DNA from: Chlorobiota bacterium
GTDB taxonomy: Bacteria > Bacteroidota > Bacteroidia > Bacteroidales > JAADGE01
Assembly (NCBI GenBank): GCA_013153575.1
Contig: JAADEE010000105.1
Location: 1 to 5,438 of the forward strand
DNA: 5,438 nucleotides
Direction of reading: 5' to 3'
In this document: positions 1 to 5,438 of the stretch, piece by piece
Position numbering within the stretch: position 1 is the stretch's first letter
Layout of the letters: each line of letters starts with the position of its first letter
The notes under the pieces: model-generated
What the model was told of the DNA's origin: nothing
What the model saw: the letters and a program-made list of their open reading frames with translations, nothing else
Database searches by the model: none
Made by a program: the position numbers and the translations under genes

Positions 1-2
1 AC

Positions 3-497
3 ATAAATAAAAGTTTTTCAAAGCATTCAATTAATATTGAGTTATTAGGAAAAGGTGGTATTTATGCAAATGTTTCCTATGAATATAATATTAATAAAAA
101 TTTTGTAATTGGATTAGGTCTTGGGTTTATGGATTACTACCAAAGTAACTGTATCAATTTCTTTATAAATACGCAAGGTCAGGAAGAAAAAGAGTTCGGA
201 AATTGTAAAAAGCTAGATTTAGCTATCCCTATATATGCAACTTATAAAATTGAAAAAAAAAGAAATAAGAACTTCTTAATTTCTGCAGGAGTATCACCTC
301 TTATATTATTGAAATATAATAATTTTCCTAGCAAAGAAAAGTTTTATTATTATAATGACTACAATATATATTTTGCAAGTTTTGGTTATGAATATATGCC
401 AAACAGATTCTTTTATAGAATAAATATTTATACAATGTACATAACATCAGGAATTGTTATTCCTTGGTTAGGTCTTAGTTTTGGTATAAAAATATAA
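3..497 (+). CDS. Outer-membrane beta-barrel protein, C-terminal part (5' end outside window)
   Basis: The frame is open from base 3 with no stop, so the gene begins before the window; 164 residues are visible. An internal ATG at 129 is not a credible start, because the 42 codons before it already read as barrel strands (ELLGKGGIYANVSYEY, then NFVIGLGLGF). The visible part alternates short amphipathic strands rich in Tyr/Phe/Ile with polar turns, and ends in PWLGLSFGIKI, the aromatic/hydrophobic closing strand usual for barrel insertion into the outer membrane. The pattern (ELLGKGG..Y, AIPIYATYKI, GYEYMPNRFFYRI, PWLGLSFG) resembles a family of roughly 200-residue uncharacterised Bacteroidota outer-membrane proteins, so some tens of N-terminal residues including a signal peptide are probably missing. 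Cys50 and Cys68 of the visible part flank a polar stretch and could form a loop disulfide (inference). The specific function is unknown. The rhomboid gene follows after 21 bases. Confidence 0.75.
   Translation: MNKSFSKHSINIELLGKGGIYANVSYEYNINKNFVIGLGLGFMDYYQSNCINFFINTQGQEEKEFGNCKKLDLAIPIYATYKIEKKRNKNFLISAGVSPLILLKYNNFPSKEKFYYYNDYNIYFASFGYEYMPNRFFYRINIYTMYITSGIVIPWLGLSFGIKI
454..483 (+). promoter_or_regulatory. Candidate Bacteroidota-type promoter for the rhomboid gene
   Basis: TTG at 454-456, a 19-base spacer, then TAGTTTTG at 476-483 fit the known Bacteroidota sigma consensus TTG-N17-23-TAnnTTTG. The predicted start, about six bases further on, would give a leader of roughly 30 bases before the ATG at 519. 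The element lies inside the final codons of the barrel gene, so coding constraint could have produced the match by chance. Confidence 0.35.
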
Positions 498-518
498 ATT
501 AAAAGAACAATTTATAAA

Positions 519-1088
519 ATGAAAAAAAGTTTAATTATTTCCCTTTGGGCAGTTGGAATAATATGGGCAGTTTATTTGCTAAACATTATTGTGTTTGTAA
601 TTGATTTTAGAGCATTTGGAATAAGACCAAGAGACACATCCGGTTTAGTTGGCATTTTGCTTTCTCCATTTTTGCATGGAAGTTGGGGGCACCTTATTTC
701 AAACTCAATACCTCTTTTTATTTTAACTTTTTTAATTGTACAGTTTTATAATAAAATTTGGGTACCTGTAACTATTTTTTCAATATTAGGTGGCGGATTT
801 GCTGTATGGCTTTTTGCTCAAACAAATTCAAATCATATTGGTGCAAGTGGTGTAATATTTAGTTATATTGGTTTCCTGCTTTTTAGTGGCATCTTTAGAA
901 GAAGTGCAAAATCAATTCTTATAAGTATTATAATTATATTTTTATATGGTGGTGCATTATTAACAGGCATAGTGCCGGGACAAGTTGGCGTTTCTTGGCA
1001 AGGTCATTTATTTGGTGCAATTGCTGGTATTATTTTAGCTTATGTTTACAGAAATAAAGCAAAAGAAAATACTAAATTGAAGATATAA
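519..1088 (+). CDS. Rhomboid family intramembrane serine protease
   Basis: This 189-residue protein is almost entirely hydrophobic, with about six predicted helices (roughly 8-29, 59-78, 81-101, 107-126, 132-150, 161-178), the minimal rhomboid core. The nucleophile motif GASG places the catalytic serine at Ser110, and QGHLFGAIAG in the last helix supplies His163. His58 and Asn62 in HGSWGHLISN match the HxxxN oxyanion-side motif of helix 2. All the residues needed for cleaving substrate transmembrane segments inside the inner membrane are therefore present. There is no extra cytoplasmic or ankyrin-like domain; the tail is short and basic. The ATG at 519 follows the barrel stop by 21 A-rich bases, without a Shine-Dalgarno motif as is normal here. 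The gene may be co-transcribed with the barrel gene or use the promoter match at 454-483. The substrate cannot be inferred. The stop abuts that of the convergent kinase gene. Confidence 0.93.
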   Translation: MKKSLIISLWAVGIIWAVYLLNIIVFVIDFRAFGIRPRDTSGLVGILLSPFLHGSWGHLISNSIPLFILTFLIVQFYNKIWVPVTIFSILGGGFAVWLFAQTNSNHIGASGVIFSYIGFLLFSGIFRRSAKSILISIIIIFLYGGALLTGIVPGQVGVSWQGHLFGAIAGIILAYVYRNKAKENTKLKI

Positions 1089-2240
1089 TTACTTATTCAA
1101 AACAATTCTAAAAGTTGTTCCTTTTCCTATTTCAGAATTTTTTACAAATATCTTCCCTGAATGGTAAGTTTCAATAATTCTTTTTGCAAGTGAAAGTCCA
1201 AGTCCCCAACCTCGTTTCTTTGTAGTAAAGCCGGGTTTAAAAACTGTTTTATATTGTGCCTTTGGAATGCCTTTACCAGTATCTTCAATATCAATTAAAA
1301 CTTTATCTTTTTTCTCTAAAACAGAAATAATTATTTTGCCTTTTCCTTGCATTGCATCAATTGCATTTTTGCACATATTTTCAATTAACCATTCAAATAA
1401 AGGCTCATTTATAGGAATTAAAAGTTCTCCATTTTTATCATAATTTAAAATATACTCTACTTTTTTTGAAGTCCTAATTTTTAAGTATGAAACAGAGTTT
1501 GTTAAAATTTTTAAAAGATTATCTTTAACCAAAACAGGTGTTGAACCAATACCCGAAAAACGTTCTGTAATTTTTTCAAGCCGTTGAATGTCTTTGTTAA
1601 CCTCTTCAATAAGATTTTCGTCCATTCCTTTCATTTTAAGAAGTTCAACCCAAGCAACAAGCGAAGATATTGGCGTTCCTAATTGATGAGCAGTTTCTTT
1701 TGCCATTCCTGCCCAAAGTCTGTCTTCTTCCGCCCTACGCGAACTACTAAAGCCAAAATATGAAAGTGCAATAAAAAATGAAAATACAATTATTAAAATG
1801 TAAGGATAATAAACAAGGTTTTTAAGAAGCTCGGAATCTTCATAATAAACATAATTTTTATGTCCTGCATCATACTCAATTACAATTGGTTGATGTTGCT
1901 CTTTCATTATTTGCAATCTTTTTTGCAAGTATGCAGTGTCTTGTGCTTTTTTTTCTTTAATATTTCTGTAACCAATTATGTTTAAAGAATCATCTAATAA
2001 AATAACAGGAATTGTTTTATTCCCAAGTGTAATTTTATAAAGAGTTTTGCTAATTTCAACATCCAAAGGTGTTTCTGTTGTTTCTTGAAGTGCTTCTGCC
2101 CAAGTTTGAATTTTTATTCTTTCTTGCTCTGCAATTTTTTTCGATAAATTACTTGAATATAAAATAATTCCAACACCGATTATTACAGCTAAAATAAAAA
2201 GACCTAATTTAATTTTCTGATTTCGAGAATAAATGCTCAT
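1089..2240 (-). CDS. Sensor histidine kinase, membrane-bound, orphan
   Basis: This 383-residue sensor kinase would autophosphorylate a histidine in response to an envelope or periplasmic signal and pass the phosphate to a response regulator. Transmembrane helix 1 (about 11-29) and helix 2 (about 145-163) enclose a periplasmic sensor region of about 115 residues that I cannot assign to a named fold. No clear HAMP domain follows: a short linker (164-178) leads straight into the H-box AKETAHQLGTPISSL, with phospho-acceptor His185. The catalytic ATPase domain shows the N-box ENMCKNAIDAM (Asn288, Asn292), the G1 box DTGKGI (Asp320), the F-box FKPGFTT and the G2 box GWGLGLSL (344-351), so it looks fully active. 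The HQLGTP form of the H-box is typical of Bacteroidota kinases. There is no receiver domain and no response-regulator gene within the window. The ATG at 2240 is supported by the helix 1 position just after a short basic N-terminus. Confidence 0.93.
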   Translation of the reverse strand: MSIYSRNQKIKLGLFILAVIIGVGIILYSSNLSKKIAEQERIKIQTWAEALQETTETPLDVEISKTLYKITLGNKTIPVILLDDSLNIIGYRNIKEKKAQDTAYLQKRLQIMKEQHQPIVIEYDAGHKNYVYYEDSELLKNLVYYPYILIIVFSFFIALSYFGFSSSRRAEEDRLWAGMAKETAHQLGTPISSLVAWVELLKMKGMDENLIEEVNKDIQRLEKITERFSGIGSTPVLVKDNLLKILTNSVSYLKIRTSKKVEYILNYDKNGELLIPINEPLFEWLIENMCKNAIDAMQGKGKIIISVLEKKDKVLIDIEDTGKGIPKAQYKTVFKPGFTTKKRGWGLGLSLAKRIIETYHSGKIFVKNSEIGKGTTFRIVLNK

Positions 2241-2362
2241 AAATACTATTTGCTGGTAAAACGATTTTTATTTTTGTTTAGTGTTTAACTTTACCAAAGT
2301 TTATATTTTAATTTGTAACAGACCCTGCGGGTTTTCAAAACCCGCAGGGTCTATTTTCATGT
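2241..2362. other. Intergenic spacer between barrel gene and kinase gene
   Basis: This 122-base spacer lies between the end of the 2363-3946 gene and the start of the kinase gene, both on the - strand. It carries the palindrome at 2320-2352 and presumably the kinase promoter. The nearest match on the - strand is TAAACTTTG (2303 down to 2295), which has one base too many for TAnnTTTG and no TTG at the right distance, so I do not call a promoter. No small ORF of interest is present. Confidence 0.6.
2320..2352. repeat. GC-rich 33-base perfect palindrome, probable dispersed Bacteroidota repeat
   Basis: The left arm at 2320-2335 (AGACCCTGCGGGTTTT) is exactly complementary to 2337-2352, with a single base (C, 2336) between. 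Each arm also contains its own small inverted repeat, ACCC-TGC-GGGT on the left and ACCC-GCA-GGGT on the right, so the RNA or single-stranded DNA could fold as one long hairpin or two short ones. Its GC-rich core stands out sharply from the AT-rich surroundings. From memory, palindromes of this general form (GACC...GGTTTT.AAAACC...GGTC) recur between genes in many Bacteroidota genomes. It begins 10 bases after the stop of the upstream barrel gene, so it could end or stabilise that transcript, although no U-run follows on the - strand. Confidence 0.85.
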
Positions 2363-3946
2363 CTAAAAATCATAATAAAAATTACTCAATGATGTTCTTA
2401 ACCCAAACATAATAAATTGTGAATTTACCGACATATTGTTTTCTGTTTGCGTTCTTAAATCAATTCCTGCATAAAGTTGTAAATTTGTTCTTCTGTTAAT
2501 TATGTACCCTGCTGTAATTGTGTTATGCGAAATTGTAATTTTAGGCGGCATCATTAAATAAGTATAACTATCAAGCATATAAATATCAGAAAAAGTTGAA
2601 CTGTTATTTAGGTTAAGGTTTTGAAACTTATATTCAAGAAAAAAGTTTTTGTAAGAATATTTTGTATTAATTAAAAACTCACTAAAATCAGAACCCGCAG
2701 GATGTGCAAGCTCTTGATTATAATGCGACCAAGTTTGATATTTTAAATATGCATGAGAGTATGTACGAGGATTTGCCAAGTTATATTCTACCTGAAAATA
2801 TAAATTGTGCTCTTTTAGTTTTCCGTAAAGAACATCAAAAACTTTTAATCCTGCCTGATATGCAGTTTTTCCCTGTTCTGCATCGTCAATTGCAAGTTGC
2901 CCGTATGCCTGTATAAAATCAGTAACTTTAAGCTTTGCATTTAAACCTATAAGAACATTATTGTTTGAGTTTAAACCATTTACAGCAGTTCTCACTCCAA
3001 TTACAGGAATAAAATAATCAGTATCAAAATCGTTATAATATCCTGCTGCTGTATCAGTTGTTTGATAAATTGCACCTTCAAAAAGCCCTAGTTCAAAAAT
3101 GTTTTTATAGTTGTAAGAAAGATAATTAAATGCTCCGTGTTTTTTTGTATGATATCTGTAATAAGCACCTGAAAAATCTCTAAATTCAGTAAACATTGTT
3201 ACATATTTGAATGATTTATAAGTAAAACTAAACTTTGCCAAAGGATAATTTGAAGCATTATCGGAAAGAAGCAATGAACGATGTCCTTCACCAATAAAAA
3301 CTTTGTCTTGTCCTATTTGAATATTCAGCCAATCTTTTGGCGAGTATGAAAGATATGCTGATGCAGAAGAAAAATCGAAAGTTGAAATATTATTATTGTT
3401 CTTTTTTAAAGCACCTTGTCCGGGAACAACCAACCTATCCCATGACCAATCATAAATATACGGACGAAATTTTGCCTGATTTTCTCTGAAACTTGAATAA
3501 AAAGACAGCTTTTTACCAATATCACCTTTAATTTCAATTGCTCTCGTATTTATGTAATAATTATCATCCTCTGTATTGTCTTTTGAAAATTTGCCTGTTT
3601 CAACATAAAAAAGAGGGTTAACATATAAATTAAAATTATCTTTTTCAACTGTTATGAAATTATCAAAAAGTAAAGCACGCCAAAACCAAGTTTCTTTATG
3701 TTTTTTAAAGAAATTTTCTCTTTCTTTTAGCTTGTACATTGTTGTATCAATATCCTTAATTTTATTAATTTCAGATTTTAAAAGAGGTTTAAAACCTGTA
3801 TTTATTGCAAAATCATTTTTGTTAATTTCAAAACCTATTTGCTGTTTGTAATCTTCGCCCAAAGGCAAATTTTGTTGTTGCGAAAATGCTTCTACACTAA
3901 ACAGTAACATCAATAATATTAAGGGTATTTGCTTCATTACTTTCAT
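2363..3946 (-). CDS. Wzi/RemB-like outer-membrane beta-barrel protein
   Basis: This 527-residue protein has a clear signal peptide (basic MKVMKQ, hydrophobic 7-19, likely cleavage after AFS at residue 22), placing it in the envelope. The rest is a long series of alternating aromatic strands and polar turns, as in a large outer-membrane barrel. Two stretches identify the family: GQDKVFIGEGHRSLLLSDN (212-230) and HYNQELAHPAGSDFSEF (407-423). These resemble signatures of Bacteroidota proteins annotated as capsule assembly Wzi family or gliding-motility RemB. In that family Wzi anchors capsule polysaccharide at the surface and RemB is linked to gliding in flavobacteria; which role applies here cannot be told, and no capsule or gliding genes are nearby. 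The start at 3946 (ATG) is one of two close options; Met4 at 3937 would also leave a signal peptide. It follows rsgA by 14 bases and is probably the last gene of the operon. The palindrome lies just beyond its TAG stop. Confidence 0.85.
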   Translation of the reverse strand: MKVMKQIPLILLMLLFSVEAFSQQQNLPLGEDYKQQIGFEINKNDFAINTGFKPLLKSEINKIKDIDTTMYKLKERENFFKKHKETWFWRALLFDNFITVEKDNFNLYVNPLFYVETGKFSKDNTEDDNYYINTRAIEIKGDIGKKLSFYSSFRENQAKFRPYIYDWSWDRLVVPGQGALKKNNNNISTFDFSSASAYLSYSPKDWLNIQIGQDKVFIGEGHRSLLLSDNASNYPLAKFSFTYKSFKYVTMFTEFRDFSGAYYRYHTKKHGAFNYLSYNYKNIFELGLFEGAIYQTTDTAAGYYNDFDTDYFIPVIGVRTAVNGLNSNNNVLIGLNAKLKVTDFIQAYGQLAIDDAEQGKTAYQAGLKVFDVLYGKLKEHNLYFQVEYNLANPRTYSHAYLKYQTWSHYNQELAHPAGSDFSEFLINTKYSYKNFFLEYKFQNLNLNNSSTFSDIYMLDSYTYLMMPPKITISHNTITAGYIINRRTNLQLYAGIDLRTQTENNMSVNSQFIMFGLRTSLSNFYYDF

Positions 3947-3960
3947 TTTAAAATTTTAAA

Positions 3961-4896
3961 TTAAACATATTTATCTAACCTATGTTTATCGTCTTCATCA
4001 TAAAATATGCTTAAATAATTTTTGTATCTTAATTGATTTATTTTTCCATTTTCAACTGCAAGTTTAACAGCACATTGTGGCTCGTGCGTATGTGTGCAAT
4101 TATTAAATTTACAATTATCTTTTATTTTTCTCATTTCAGGAAAAAACAAACTTAATTCCTCTTTTTTTATATTGTTTAAACCAAAACCTCGTATTCCGGG
4201 AGTATCAATAATATTTCCTTTACCAATTTTGTGCATTTCAGTAAAAGTTGTAGTATGTTTTCCTTGCTCATGATATTCCGATATTTCAGAAGTTTTTAAC
4301 TTCAAGCCGGGTTCAAGAGCATTTATCAAACTTGATTTTCCAACACCTGAATTTCCAGAAATTACAATTGTTTTATTCTCGATAAGTTTATGAATTTTAT
4401 CAATATTAATATTTTCTTTTACAGAAATTTCAAGACATTTATAACCAATCTCTTCATAAACTTTTTTGTATGATTTTAATGTTTCTTTTTCCTCATCATT
4501 ATAAATATCAATTTTATTGAAAACTATAACAGCCTCAATATTATTTGCTTCGCAAGCAACTAAAAACCTATCGATAAACATAGGATAAGTTGTTGGTTTT
4601 GAAATAGTAGCAAGAAGAATTGCAAAATCAATATTTGTAGCAATTATATGTATTTGCCTTGAAAGATTTGTTGATTTTCGCATCAACACATTTTTTCTTT
4701 CATATATTTTTTTGATAAGTCCGTAAGAAGTATCTTTTTCAAAATCAAAACCTACAAAATCGCCCACAGCAATCGGATTTGTAGTTTTAAATTCTTTTGT
4801 TTTAAATTTTCCTTTTAAAACACAGTGAACAACTTTGTCATTAAAAATAACATTATACCTATTTCCTGTTGCTTTTATTACTTGTCCTTTATTCAT
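3961..4896 (-). CDS. rsgA: Ribosome small subunit-dependent GTPase A (RsgA)
   Basis: RsgA is a cytoplasmic GTPase that binds the 30S subunit late in its maturation, checks the decoding site and releases assembly factors. The protein has 311 residues, normal for the family, in the expected order: an N-terminal OB-fold (about 1-70), a circularly permuted GTPase domain and a C-terminal zinc finger. The permutation is visible, with G4 NKID (127-130) ahead of the P-loop GNSGVGKS (181-188), then the switch region GKHTTT (212-217) and G3 DTPG (231-234). The zinc site fits C-X4-C-X-H-X5-C, with Cys262, Cys267, His269 and Cys275. All key residues are present and the C-terminal helix is intact, so the gene looks functional. 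The ATG at 4896 begins MNKGQVIKATGN, the normal first strand of the OB-fold. It lies 23 bases after the acetyltransferase and 14 before the barrel gene on the same strand, pointing to one transcript. Confidence 0.97.
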   Translation of the reverse strand: MNKGQVIKATGNRYNVIFNDKVVHCVLKGKFKTKEFKTTNPIAVGDFVGFDFEKDTSYGLIKKIYERKNVLMRKSTNLSRQIHIIATNIDFAILLATISKPTTYPMFIDRFLVACEANNIEAVIVFNKIDIYNDEEKETLKSYKKVYEEIGYKCLEISVKENINIDKIHKLIENKTIVISGNSGVGKSSLINALEPGLKLKTSEISEYHEQGKHTTTFTEMHKIGKGNIIDTPGIRGFGLNNIKKEELSLFFPEMRKIKDNCKFNNCTHTHEPQCAVKLAVENGKINQLRYKNYLSIFYDEDDKHRLDKYV

Positions 4897-4901
4897 TACG
4901 G

Positions 4902-4934
4902 CAAAAATAAAATTCTTTTTTAAATATCTCTCAA
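4902..4934 (-). promoter_or_regulatory. Possible internal promoter directly before rsgA
   Basis: On the - strand TTG (4934 down to 4932), a 22-base spacer and TATTTTTG (4909 down to 4902) fit TTG-N17-23-TAnnTTTG. The -7 element ends only five bases before the rsgA ATG, so any transcript would start at or near the start codon and be leaderless. In such AT-rich DNA this may be coincidence. Confidence 0.2.
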
Positions 4935-5342
4935 CATCATTAGTTCATATTCAGGAAAATCAACAAAACCAAAATTTCTATAAAGTTTTAATGCCGCAAT
5001 ATTTTTTTTATGAACCTCAATTTTTACCTGCAAACCTTTTTCTTTAATGTATTTCATGCACTCATTCATTAACTTTGTGCCATATCCTTGTTTCTGAAAA
5101 TCAGGGTGTATTCCAAAATGATGAAAATAAGTACGTCTTGTATCATTTGTTAGCCATGCAGTTCCAATAATTGAATTATTTTTTTCAAGAATAATAAGTT
5201 TGCCGCCATTTTTTATTGTTCTCATTATTACATCATTATCATCTTTCCTTTCTTCACCTCCCATTTTTAAAAGTTCCCAAAATGATTGAACTTTTTCAAA
5301 ATCACCATTTTTATAATCTCGAATAATTAATTTATTTTTCAT
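4920..5342 (-). CDS. GNAT family N-acetyltransferase
   Basis: This is a single-domain GNAT enzyme of about 140 residues, which transfers acetyl from acetyl-CoA to an amine in the cytoplasm. Numbered from the chosen start, it opens with the usual first strand and helix (LIIRDYKNGDFEKVQSFW). It has a central strand ending in HHFGIHPDF, motif A as QKQGYGTKLM (83-92; the Q-x-x-G-x-G pyrophosphate loop of acetyl-CoA binding), and motif B as NIAALKLYRNFGF (114-126; Tyr121 at the usual general-acid position). The substrate is unknown; nothing marks it as the ribosomal-protein acetylase RimI despite the neighbouring rsgA. I chose the ATG at 5342 because the fold begins right after it. An in-frame ATG at 5390 would add 16 residues (MSICKIGHLQQYELHK) that do not look like part of a GNAT fold, but it sits at a better distance from the promoter element at 5413-5420. 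It is probably the first gene of an operon with rsgA and the barrel gene. Confidence 0.88.
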   Translation of the reverse strand: MKNKLIIRDYKNGDFEKVQSFWELLKMGGEERKDDNDVIMRTIKNGGKLIILEKNNSIIGTAWLTNDTRRTYFHHFGIHPDFQKQGYGTKLMNECMKYIKEKGLQVKIEVHKKNIAALKLYRNFGFVDFPEYELMMLRDI

Positions 5343-5412
5343 TTTATGAAGTTCATATTGTTGAAGATGACCTATTTTGCAGATTGACATACACGTTTTA
5401 ATTTATCTTTTA

Positions 5413-5420
5413 CAAAGATA
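5413..5420 (-). promoter_or_regulatory. Bacteroidota -7 promoter element before the acetyltransferase operon
   Basis: The - strand reads TATCTTTG (5420 down to 5413), a perfect match to TAnnTTTG. The matching TTG would fall at or beyond the window's right edge and cannot be checked. A start about six bases on gives a leader of about 15 bases to the ATG at 5390 or about 65 to the ATG at 5342. It lies in non-coding DNA upstream of the three-gene operon, which makes it the most believable promoter in the window. Confidence 0.5.
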
Positions 5421-5438
5421 TTATTTAAGAAATAAAAA

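Noticed and set aside
129..497. 122-codon version of the first gene starting at the ATG at 129
   Set aside because: The same frame is open to the window edge and its upstream codons encode typical barrel strands, so the gene is partial rather than starting at 129.
1095..1118. Weak inverted repeat (AACAA...TTGTT) near the convergent stops as a terminator
   Set aside because: There are only about five A/T-rich base pairs with a nine-base loop, inside the kinase coding sequence; it is too weak to call.
2295..2303. TAAACTTTG as the kinase promoter
   Set aside because: It has three bases instead of two between TA and TTTG, and no TTG is found 17-23 bases upstream.
2320..2352. Palindrome as a classical Rho-independent terminator
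   Set aside because: The stem is strong, but no T-run follows on either strand, so I list it as a repeat with a possible 3'-end role.
2704..2916. 70-codon open frame on the + strand
   Set aside because: It lies wholly antisense to the Wzi/RemB-like gene, whose family motifs are convincing; the product has no recognisable features and no promoter.
3654..3851. 65-codon hydrophobic open frame on the + strand
   Set aside because: It is antisense to the N-terminal part of the same barrel gene; the hydrophobic look comes from reading AT-rich Lys/Asn/Glu codons in reverse.
4835..5047. 70-codon open frame on the + strand spanning the rsgA/acetyltransferase junction
   Set aside because: It is antisense to the start of rsgA and the end of the acetyltransferase, both well supported; its composition is that of a chance frame.

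Overview
The window is strongly AT-rich and has the marks of a Bacteroidota chromosome (Bacteroidales/Cytophagales-like; genus not resolvable). These marks are outer-membrane beta-barrels of Bacteroidota type, a sensor kinase with the HQLGTP version of the H-box, no Shine-Dalgarno-like purine tracts before the starts, and several matches to the Bacteroidota promoter consensus TTG-N17-23-TAnnTTTG. It holds six protein genes, one cut by the left edge, packed tightly. I see no RNA genes, CRISPR, phage or transposase genes.

Left part, + strand (3-1088): the C-terminal portion of a small outer-membrane beta-barrel protein is followed 21 bases later by a compact six-helix rhomboid intramembrane serine protease with its catalytic Ser/His dyad intact. 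A good promoter match lies in the last codons of the barrel gene, so the protease may have its own start as well as read-through from upstream.

Middle, - strand (1089-2362): an orphan membrane sensor histidine kinase converges on the rhomboid gene with the two stop codons directly abutting. Behind its start is a 122-base spacer containing the one conspicuous non-coding element, a GC-rich 33-base palindrome with 16-base perfect arms, probably a dispersed Bacteroidota repeat.

Right part, - strand (2363-5390): three close genes that look like one operon, in transcription order a GNAT N-acetyltransferase, the ribosome-maturation GTPase rsgA, and a Wzi/RemB-like outer-membrane barrel. The gaps are 23 and 14 bases. 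A TAnnTTTG element sits just upstream of the acetyltransferase, and the palindrome lies 10 bases after the last stop codon.

I found no convincing undescribed system. The region looks like ordinary core and envelope genes. The points worth a second look are the palindrome, the zero-gap convergent pair, the promoter matches inside or against coding sequence, and the coupling of an envelope barrel to a ribosome-assembly gene.
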